Positions 10,677 to 19,303 of a stretch of DNA of 46,048 nucleotides are shown in pieces. The translations under genes and the position numbers were made by a program. Within the stretch, counting starts at the first letter, position 1. Each line of letters starts with the position of its first letter. The DNA comes from Chromera velia (taxonomy: Eukaryota > Sar > Chromeraceae): positions 1 through 46,048 of the forward strand of contig JAHBMJ010000475.1 of the NCBI GenBank assembly GCA_018398765.1, read 5' to 3'. Under the pieces are notes generated by a model, which saw nothing but the letters and a program-made list of their open reading frames with translations, ran no database searches and was not told where the DNA came from.

Positions 10677-12060
10677 CTAAGCTCAAAGAATCAGTACACA
10701 GCTGGTAGCTCTGTAGGTGGCACAGTGGCACAGGCAAGCAGCCCTGAAAGCACCTGATTAGCTTTTTGTGGAATGGCAGCTGTGCTGGAGAGACGTTTTT
10801 GCCGTGGCCCCCGAGCTATGGTATCTGTAGCCCAAACTGAAAGGTAAAGTTTAAGGATGAGCCTGACCCCCTGCAGCGAATTTGGCTAGAGATTCTTACT
10901 TCCCTACATTTCGGGTCTCTTTCGGGGCCGGGCATGGGCCGGGCAGTATAAAATTTTGTGCGACGATCGATCCAGTGTTGGTCTACTGTCGGATCCACCG
11001 CATAACTCATGCAGACTGGCATAAACTGTACGACAGCGTTGTCAGACTTTATAATATGGTGAGCAGATGAGGGAAATCTTGGGTTTAAAAATGGACGTGG
11101 ACGTGAGAGTGCATGAATAGAAAACGAGAGCTGGGTGAAACACTCTTCTAACTCCGTCTCCACGCATCTCGATCTGTAAGTTGCGAGTTTCATACTATTG
11201 TTTCCAGACCAAGCAGATCTGGCTTTTGGTCCTAGCTTTAGTCTGTCCTACTCCAGGGAAAGGTGAGTGGTCAACGGTCAACCTGGTCCTGTCTTTGTGT
11301 TTTTCTGCCTATTTGCCTCCATAAATGAAAGGGGGACAGTCAGAGATAGTCAGCTAGCATGCGTATGCGACTCTCTGCCGCGAGTTGCTAAACGCGGACG
11401 CCTTTGGCTTTCCTCTAGCGCTATTCACCCTCTTTGAGCCTGCCAATGTATGTGATTTCCTGTCTGTACTGACATGGGGCTGTGAATCCTTGTGTGTTTA
11501 ATTATATGGGTGAATGAGTAGGCGTGTTTGGTCTCTGAGTCCGTCTACATATCTGTCTGAAAGTAAAATGCTGTCTACGATATTCATTTCGATGCATGGC
11601 GCCCCTGTAGACAAATTTTTCTGGTATTTATGTGACTGGATGCCAGTCTGCGGCGTGTCTTTCTCTTTGTGTGCTCTGTCGGCTAGTCTATCGGTCTTTC
11701 TCCATCCTATATTGTTTTATGCCCCTATTTCTGCATTGAAATTCGTCTTCTTTGAGTGACCCCGTGTACGTCCATTGAGAGCAGGAGTGCTGAGAGGAGA
11801 AGCACAACGGTAAAAAACTGACTGACTGACTCATTGACTCACTGACTCACTGACTGACTGACCGATCCACTAATCGACTGGTGACGACAGACAGTCACAG
11901 TGACTGACTATTTGTCTGTCTTGCTATCTGTGAAGAATTCCCCTCCCCTAAAATAAATGCCTGCCTGTCGGCCGGCCCACCTGCTCGCCTGTCTGCTTAT
12001 CTGTATGTTTATATGTATGTATGTAGGTGCAGGCGTATGCGGGCGTATGTGTATGAGGCC
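10677..12060. other. Intergenic DNA without a supported gene
   Basis: Short open frames exist here (for example 10816-11193 on the minus strand) but show no domain, neighbour or codon evidence. An ACTG/ACTC repeat spans about 11818-11875. Nothing else is recognised. Confidence 0.5.
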
Positions 12061-12062
12061 AG

Positions 12063-12068
<6 letters not shown>

Positions 12069-12132
<64 letters not shown>

Positions 12133-12144
12133 AAAAAAGAAAAA

Positions 12145-12223
<79 letters not shown>

Positions 12224-12444
12224 TGGGCAGCTTCTGCTTCAAGGCTCTAGCAGGACTACATCTATGATGTATTTCATTGCATGTGTCTGCTTTTCTGCCT
12301 CGTGTGTCTTTGTACATATGTGAGAGCTTCCTCTGAAAGGCTCTGTGATAGTCCTGCTCCACTCTACTGCAGGGTCTGTGCATGGTTGTCTCTCGGTGTA
12401 TGCTCGCCTGCTTGTTCCTTCGTATGAATACCAGGAGTTGCCCA

Positions 12445-12486
<42 letters not shown>

Positions 12487-12517
12487 TTCTTTCTTTCTTT
12501 CTTTCTTTTTTTCTTAG
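12069..12517. repeat. (GA)n(GAAA)n tract facing a (CT)n(CTTT)n tract
   Basis: A GA/GAAA/GA block at about 12069-12219 is followed about 230 bp later by a CT/CTTT block at about 12449-12517. The two are complementary and could pair in single-stranded DNA or a transcript. No gene is supported between them. Confidence 0.85.
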
Positions 12518-12929
12518 AGAAAAGGATCGAAACCGATATATTAAGAGCAAAACAGAAAGACTGTCTCACACAAATAGAAAGAAAGACAAAAGATGAAAGG
12601 GTAACTATCTTATTGGTGATGCAGACACTGTAAAACACTGTTGGTTCGGTTATCTTTATCCGAGTTTCTCTTATGGATACCTTGCGTATCGACTAGCATA
12701 ACAATCAAACTGAATCGAGCTATCGCATTCTATTGCATTCAGAATAATACAGAAACTAAGCTAACTAGTACTAACTAGATAATTCAACGAGTGTTTTTTT
12801 TTTCTTCTTTTAAACAGACTAGAAAAAAAATGAAAGCTAGAATAAAAATTATCTTTTAAAACTATAAGAGGTAAAGAATGTATATTGTATAGAGTGTTTG
12901 CAGATCGATTAATTAAGGTCGATTTGTTA

Positions 12930-13564
12930 CCCTGCAGGTAGCCAGGATTTTATGGGATTTTAGCCCAGGATTTTAGCGGATTTTACAGGATTTTGGCCAG
13001 GATTAATTTAACGGATTTTGGCGGATTTTGCCCAGGATTCTGCCGGACTCTTAACGTTAAAAATATAATCCCTACACCTACGATTTTAGAATCTAAAATC
13101 CTGGAAGAAAGCTAAAATCCTAGCCTCTTCCTAGGATTTTACGGGATTATACGGGATTTTACGGAATTATACGGGATTTTAAAGAAATGAATAAAATTAA
13201 ATTCAAAGATGAATGACACAGTGTCAGACACACTTCAAGGCTACATAGAAGGGATAACCGGCATCGATTGTGATCGACTTTTATTTTATTGTTTTTGTTT
13301 ATGTTAAAATCCTGTAAAATCCCGTATAATCCTGTAAAATCCCGTAAAATCCTAGCATTCATTTCTAAAATCCTAGGATCCAGGATTTTAGTTTTTATAA
13401 TCCCTAGAGCCAGGATTTTAGATTCTAAAATCTTGGAGAAATAGTTCGGCAGAATCCTGGGCAAAATCCGCCTAAATCTACTAAAATCCGGCCCTGGCCA
13501 AAATCCCGTAAAATCCGCTAAAATCCTGGGCTAAAATTCCTCAAAATCCTAGCTACCTGCAGGG
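12930..13564. mobile_element. 635-bp fold-back element with TA target duplication
   Basis: Ends are CCCTGCAGGTAGC and its complement, with TA directly outside on both sides (12928-12929 and 13565-13566). The two arms, about 12930-13190 and 13305-13564, are imperfect reverse complements along nearly their whole length. They are built from degenerate GGATTTTA and GGGATTTTAC units. A nested palindrome, GATTTTAGAATCTAAAATC, occurs in each arm. The centre of about 110 bp shows no coding sequence. The TA duplication fits a Tc1/mariner-type or similar DDE transposase acting in trans, but the terminal sequence is not one I know. Confidence 0.85.
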
Positions 13565-13862
13565 TATGACTTATTATAATTCATACAACCATATGACGAT
13601 TTTAACTTGCATGGTTCTAGGCATAGTCTTCGTCGTCTAAGCCTTTTCTCTATTTACTCAATTTCTAGCTTAATTTTAAATTAGTTGTATTTAGTCGTTC
13701 ATAGTCGTTCATCCGGGACTCCCGATACCTCTCCTTCACCAGGGCTACGGCATGTTCCGCAGGAGCATTCAGAGTTGTATTAATTCTATCGAGCATCTCC
13801 AACAAAACGTTGACAACTCTCAATGACTCCTACAAACCCTTTCAGAGAAACTCACCAGAACC

Positions 13863-14327
13863 ATGGACGCGTCTGCGAGCAGCTCTCAGTCATCTTCCTC
13901 CGCGATGTTCTTCCCCGGACTCACGCAGAACATCCTGGACAGGTGGAAGAAATTCCTCATCGACCTCTAATTCAAAGAACCAGCGATGAAGATTCAGACT
14001 AAGGAATTCCTTACCATCTACCACCCAGAGAAGCATAACATCAAACGTGTTAAGTGCTTGGAGTTTATGCGTTTTCTTGGTTAGCTTGCCTTACACGGTG
14101 TTACTCATTAAGATTCTGGCTGTGGGACTGGCTGGATTTTGTTTGACCTCCAAAGCAACATCTACGTTGCATTTAAGTCGACTCGCAATCAAGAAGACTT
14201 CTCCGAGACTTTTTTTCTCCTGGCCCCTCTTTCTGCTCAGTTGCAACTCGCCACATTCATATCGACGACTTTTTGTTGTCAGCGTTTTATCTTTGCTGTC
14301 TTTTTGCAGATGCCGCTGCGCCCTTAA
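13863..14327 (+). pseudogene. Decayed coding remnant, origin unknown
   Basis: A frame starting ATG at 13863 encodes a Ser-rich start and then amphipathic, protein-like sequence (FFPGLTQNILDRWKKFLIDL). It is interrupted by in-frame stops near 13968, 14082 and 14109 and then runs openly to 14327. The combination suggests a dead coding sequence, perhaps from a retroelement. No domain is recognised and the call is weak. Confidence 0.3.
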
Positions 14328-14530
14328 TGTCCAAACAACAACACTGCATTCATCAGGTAGCGGAGTAACTTAAAGGCGTTACGTACAGAGCTCATAAGTA
14401 GTAAGTTCTCTCATGCAAGGTTCGTACTTCTCTCCTAGACAATGCTCTGTTGCCTCCAGACTGTCTGACTTATAGATAGCATATGCAACGACTGATAGAC
14501 GGACAGATACATGGACTGACGCACACCGTG

Positions 14531-14870
14531 CATGCATGCATTATGCCATGCAGACTCGCAATGTGCGCAGCTCATTCTATGCTGATACACTGCATTGCAT
14601 ATTGTCACTCAAACCTTAATAATGTAACCGTTACATCGTAAAGGTTTGAGTGACAATATGCAATGTAGTATGTCAGCATAGAATGAGTTGCATGGCATGA
14701 TGCATGCATGCATCATGCCATACAGACTCGCAATACATGCAGCTCATTCTATACTGACACACTGCAGCATGATGCAGACTCGCAATGCGCGCAGCTCATT
14801 GAAATTTCCATACTGAGTCAGACACACTGCGTTGTATATTATCACTTAAACCTTCATAATGTAACGGCAT
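14531..14870. repeat. Hairpin plus partial direct repeats (fold-back array)
   Basis: Stems 14571-14617 and 14641-14687 pair at 44 of 47 positions around a 23-nt loop. Outside the stem, TGCATGCATGCA-type sequences (14530-14541 and 14700-14712) extend the symmetry, with about 18 nt present only on the left. Parts of the left arm recur directly at about 14715-14770 and again at 14771-14870, where the elements CAGACTCGCAAT, GCAGCTCATT and AACCTTCATAATGTAAC reappear in order. This looks like a small fold-back element with nested or duplicated copies. Confidence 0.8.
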
Positions 14871-16585
14871 TTGCTTCTGCGCTCCATCTCTGTCTCCTCA
14901 CTGCCTTGACCTTCCCAATCTTCTTTTATGCACTTCCCTGCTGTTTATCTCTTTTCACCGCAAGGCTCTCCAGGGCAAAAACACATCTGATTGGCCGATC
15001 TGATCATCTGATCTGTTCTCCTCGTCCTCCCCCCGTTGGTGCTGCAGAGAAACGAATCATTCATTCCCAACAAGCAGAGCAGCTGTTCGGGGTCCAGAGG
15101 ACCTGCATATTGCGACGTTGTCAGGTCCCTCAGCATTGATTAATTAAGCGTTTATGCTGGAGTTAAGTGTGTTGCTGTGTGTATTCAGGCTGACCAGGCC
15201 AGCTGTGAAGGCGTAATATGATTTTGAGCATATGAACTGAGAAATAAAGTTGTGCTGCAACTTATACAGCTTGCATCCACGGTCTCTAGCACGATCTGTA
15301 TAGTTATACCTAGTCCTGTTGTACTTTGTTTTGTATATGGATTTGTGTCCCCCACTGACAAATGTTTATGTATATAGAATGTAAAAATTAGCAGAGTAAT
15401 TGAAAGTTATTTAGAGAACTTAAACACATTTGAAAAAAGTTTAATTAGTACCAACAGTAGTACAAACATACCTTTTAACTTGAATATATATTAATCATCA
15501 TGATAGTGTATCATCAGGTTAAACATGTTGTTAATTTAACTTAACTCCTCAATAGATAATTAGAATTTTAATTTAATATATATATAGAATTTTAAAGTAG
15601 GCGTTTACAGGATTTTATGGGATTTTATCTAGGATTTTACCGAACTTCATGGAATTAATTTTCTCTATAGTGAAATGCTAGATGGAATGTACATCATTCG
15701 TCCTCAAAGGGTCTCGATCCCCATTCTCATTTATAATTGCAGAGACAATGCATAAAATTATATATACTACTGGTAGTAAGATCGATGTCTAGATCGATGT
15801 ATAACTTATATACATTATTAAACTTGAAGGAAATCTAAGTTAATGATCTTACATCTAGTATTACACAGTTACTCGGACTGTTGTAGAGATTAATTAAATT
15901 TCCATGGTGTCCACTAGGGCCGGTGCCACTAGCGGTGCCAAAGGCATTGTACATTGTGTAATAAAACGTAAGAGTTAGTAAGAGTGCTATCTCATGCATG
16001 CCGAGAGGCTTTAAAGTTGATCGAATCCTATGTTGAATCACTTTATGCCGACAAGACATGCAATTTGACAAGGAGCGTAGATAGGCACAAGAGCATCGAG
16101 TCGCAATACAACGCTGTGAGGATTAAAGGAGAGAGGGCAAAGGTCAAAGAGGGGCAGAGGATGAACATACGGAAACAAAACAAACTCCGTATGCATGGCA
16201 TTGCATGATCGAAGCTCCACGCTGATTATTCAGCATGCAGACACACGCACAGTGCTTGTGTCTTGCCGCAGTTACCGAAAGGGAAGATGGAAGTTGACAA
16301 CAGAGCCAAAGAGCAGGGAGACCACACAGGGAGACATGGAGAGAAAGAGACGGCTCCTTGCCTCTCCTCTCTCAAGGCAATCACACGCAACAAGAAAGAG
16401 TACCGTTTTCGTACCCCTTGCAGGCATTCCCTGTCCTCTCCGACCAACAGGCCATGATCCCTCTTGTATGCGTGCATGCAAGTCCCGCCCTCACTCACTC
16501 AAACACCCCTACCCTTGTAATGCACCCCCAGACCTTCGCTGTCACGCACTCCCGACCCGAACCCCCCAACCCCCCCACTTCTTAA
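14871..16585. other. AT-rich intergenic DNA; fragment related to the fold-back element
   Basis: No supported gene. Positions 15609-15650 carry three GGATTTTA-type units like those of the element at 12930-13564 and may be a relic of the same family. A 143-codon frame at 14708-15139 overlaps the hairpin array and has no supporting feature. Confidence 0.5.
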
Positions 16586-18487
16586 TTATGTGGTAGAAGG
16601 GCCCTCCGCCTCCATGTCGACCGTCTCGACCACCTCCAGGCACTGGAAGGCCTTCTTCTCCAACTCCTTCCTCATGACCGCCAGAGGGGTGAACTTCGCA
16701 GCCCCCGCTGCCCCCCCTTCCATGAAGGCCTTCAGGAGATTCTTGGAGAATCCGGACACCAGGGCCACCCCCTCCTCCTCACATGCCACCGGTTTGGCTC
16801 CAGTGGAAGCCCGGAGGTTCCAGAAGACAAGCCGAGGGAGGGTGTAGCCCTCTCGCTCGAAGTCTTGCCTTGCCTCCTCAAAGTTCGTTACCCCTGCACC
16901 CCCCTGTGCCTGGTCGAATTCCATATCGGAGAACACGAGCACCTGCTTGACCATCTCAGAAGCAGGGAGCTCGTGCTTCTGGGCAAAGTCGAGGAGGCGC
17001 CTGAAGGCCCTGTTGAAGTCTGTGTTTCCACCCCAATCGATGCCCTCGAGTGCACGGCACTGCTCCTGAAGGGAGGAGCTCTCTGTGCCAATGTGCACAA
17101 GGGAGGGGCTGCTGGAGAAGGTCAGCACACGACCTCGCCAGGGAGGGGAAGCGATGGTGGCGGACAAGAGGCCCAACGCGATGCACACCTCCATCGGCCT
17201 CCCGGACATGGACCCCGAGACGTCGCATACAGCGATGGAGGAGCCCAACGCCCCCGTCTCCTTGAGGTTGTCCAGGATGCTCTTCCACTGGAGGGAGAGA
17301 ACATCGTCCTCCATGGTTGTCATCTCGGTGTCTGCCTGATGACACGACCTGTAGAAGGTTTGGGAGATGAACTTGGCGACGATCTCGTGAGGAAGCAGGG
17401 CCCCCGAGGCCAGCTTCTTCTCCCCCTTCTTGGCGAGTTGGAGGAAGTCAGAGAACCTCTCCTTGTCGTGCTTCTCGAAGAGCCCCTTCCGAAGCTTCAT
17501 GCACACAGAGGGGACTCTCTCGTAGGGGAGGGAGGAGAAGGTCTCCTTGTGCATGAACGTCTCGGGCACCTTCTGGTACCTTCGGAGAGGTGTCAGGTAT
17601 TCCTTGCGGAACCTGTCACGCATGAAGGAGAGGAACTCATCCGCAGTCGCACCGCCACCCTGAATGCGGAACTCGGACTCAGGGTACAGTCGGCGGACGA
17701 TCTCGTCGGTGATGCCCGTCAGCTTGTCGTAGGAGTGACCATGAGAGGGGGCCCATTTGGCACAAAGGCCAACGACCCTCCTCTTCCTCTCCATCAGCTC
17801 CCGATCTTGACGAAGCTGGTCGGCAAAGAGATCAGCCACCAACCCTCTGAGCATTGCGAAACGGCTCCCCTCCCTGCCCAGCCCTTCCAACAAGGCAGCC
17901 CTCTCTGCCCTCTTCACCCGACGGTCCACCGCCGCCTTCTCCCTGCAGGCCTGCACAAACAGCCTGCCTGCCTCCGCCCTGCCCTCTGCCATCCTCCTGT
18001 GCTCCTCCTCCAACAGGAGCTGTCTCCTCTCGCGCCTCTCCCGTCTGCCCTGACGGCGTTCCTGCCGACGGGCACGCAGACGTTCCATCACCTCGGCCCG
18101 CCGTCTCGCGTACCAGTTGGGGTCCTCGTAGTCGAGAACGAAGTCCAAGCCCTCAACCTCCGCAAGGAGGAGATCAAGAAGGGACTTCCAGCACACGAGA
18201 TCGGGGACGTGGCGAAGGTTGTAGAGGAACGTGTCGATGTGGGCGTCCTTCAACCACTCCATACACACGTAGAAGTTCCTCCGGTCCTGCTTGCCGTCTC
18301 GGACGGCACCCAGATGGAAAACGAGTTTGAGGGCGATGAGGGGGTCCTCCCTCCAGGCCTCAGAGAGGAGATGCTGAAGGGAAGAAGTACCAATATTTGG
18401 CACAGCTTCCGCAAAGAAGTCAAGGCAGGCGTTCTGAGTAGTGGAATAAGCAAGCGCTCCGTTTTCGGTGAACTGCATCCTCAACAC
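16586..18487 (-). CDS. DUF2828/DUF7788 family protein, Ro60-like vWA fold (633 aa, intronless)
   Basis: One uninterrupted frame of 633 residues. The start at 18487 leads directly into the family's N-terminal block (ENGALAYSTT at residue 8, then DPLIALKLVFHLGAVRDGK). Residues about 130-215 are an Arg/Glu-rich probable coiled-coil insert. The conserved core follows: KWAPS, RVPSVCMKLRKGLFEKHD, GALLPHEIVAKF. The C-terminal von Willebrand A domain has a complete metal-binding (MIDAS) set: DVSGSMSG at 422-429, NTDF at 488-491 and VFSDMEFD at 518-525. The fold relates to Ro60/TROVE proteins, which bind misfolded and Y RNAs, but the function of this subfamily is unknown. Family members occur in plants, algae and some giant viruses. 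It is the only long intronless gene near intron-rich neighbours. Its promoter is shared with the export factor at 19304. Confidence 0.93.
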   Translation of the reverse strand: MLRMQFTENGALAYSTTQNACLDFFAEAVPNIGTSSLQHLLSEAWREDPLIALKLVFHLGAVRDGKQDRRNFYVCMEWLKDAHIDTFLYNLRHVPDLVCWKSLLDLLLAEVEGLDFVLDYEDPNWYARRRAEVMERLRARRQERRQGRRERRERRQLLLEEEHRRMAEGRAEAGRLFVQACREKAAVDRRVKRAERAALLEGLGREGSRFAMLRGLVADLFADQLRQDRELMERKRRVVGLCAKWAPSHGHSYDKLTGITDEIVRRLYPESEFRIQGGGATADEFLSFMRDRFRKEYLTPLRRYQKVPETFMHKETFSSLPYERVPSVCMKLRKGLFEKHDKERFSDFLQLAKKGEKKLASGALLPHEIVAKFISQTFYRSCHQADTEMTTMEDDVLSLQWKSILDNLKETGALGSSIAVCDVSGSMSGRPMEVCIALGLLSATIASPPWRGRVLTFSSSPSLVHIGTESSSLQEQCRALEGIDWGGNTDFNRAFRRLLDFAQKHELPASEMVKQVLVFSDMEFDQAQGGAGVTNFEEARQDFEREGYTLPRLVFWNLRASTGAKPVACEEEGVALVSGFSKNLLKAFMEGGAAGAAKFTPLAVMRKELEKKAFQCLEVVETVDMEAEGPSTT

Positions 18488-19303
18488 GTTGGCAATCAGG
18501 GTTGACTTTGAACTTTAAGGTTGCTCGAGTGAGGATCGACAAAGAGGAGCTAAGAAAATCAGGGTGGTGTTGGAGGTGATCTCGAACAGGTTGGGATGGT
18601 CTGAGATAAAGGGAAGTTCGAGAACGAATCGACGAAAGATCAAGATTTGTTGGAGGGAGGCATTAATTTGTTTTTTCTGCCGATCAACACGAATCGCGGG
18701 CTGCGCGCGGTCAAATCCGAGTCGAATTTTGAGCGCGGAATTTAGATTTAGCTCGGCCTGCTGGCATGCATGCAGCTAGCTTTCAGATGCCGAAAGTTGA
18801 CATGAACGACGCGGTCGAATCCGCGGGTCGATCGGAGGCCACGGCATGCCAGTGTCTAAAAGAATGAAAAAATCCATCGTTGGTATAGTATAGTGAGAGA
18901 CTGCGATGGCGAAAATCCGCGACATGCGGAGAAAACAATCAAGCCGCAAGCAAGCTGTTATGCAAAATTTCTTTCAGGACGCTCTCTGGGGCCTTTTCAA
19001 CACTTCTAATTTTTGCGGCGATTTGACGCCGTGGCCGCCACCCAAAGGAAAATAATTTCTTTGAACCCATATATTTCTTTTCCACCGCGTCCTCTTAATT
19101 GAGAGTCCACTCCGGCCACTCCTTGCCAAGTCATTTCTTGCGCTGAAACCGAACTGAGTTTTCCAAAGCATTGGGTGACAACCAAGTTGTAAGTCACTCA
19201 GTGGAAGCGGATCTGAACTGTTATTCTGTGTTTGAATTCAACAAGCACTCGGGGCCGTCCCTCGACACTCTTTTGACGACCGAAGAAGAAAAAGGAAGAA
19301 AAG
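18488..19303. promoter_or_regulatory. Divergent promoter region with a TGCATGCA motif
   Basis: The DUF2828 gene runs left from 18487 and the ALYREF gene runs right from 19304, so this 816-bp stretch must hold both promoters. A perfect palindromic TGCATGCA lies at 18767-18774. That octamer is a known ApiAP2 target in apicomplexan parasites; use by this organism is inference. No TATA box is obvious. Confidence 0.5.

Noticed and set aside
10816-11193. A 125-codon minus-strand frame
   Set aside because: No domain, no splice-consistent neighbours and composition like the surrounding intergenic DNA.
16865-18505. A 546-codon open frame on the plus strand
   Set aside because: It is the exact antisense of the DUF2828 gene; its codons mirror the GC-rich third positions of that gene and it has no domain of its own.
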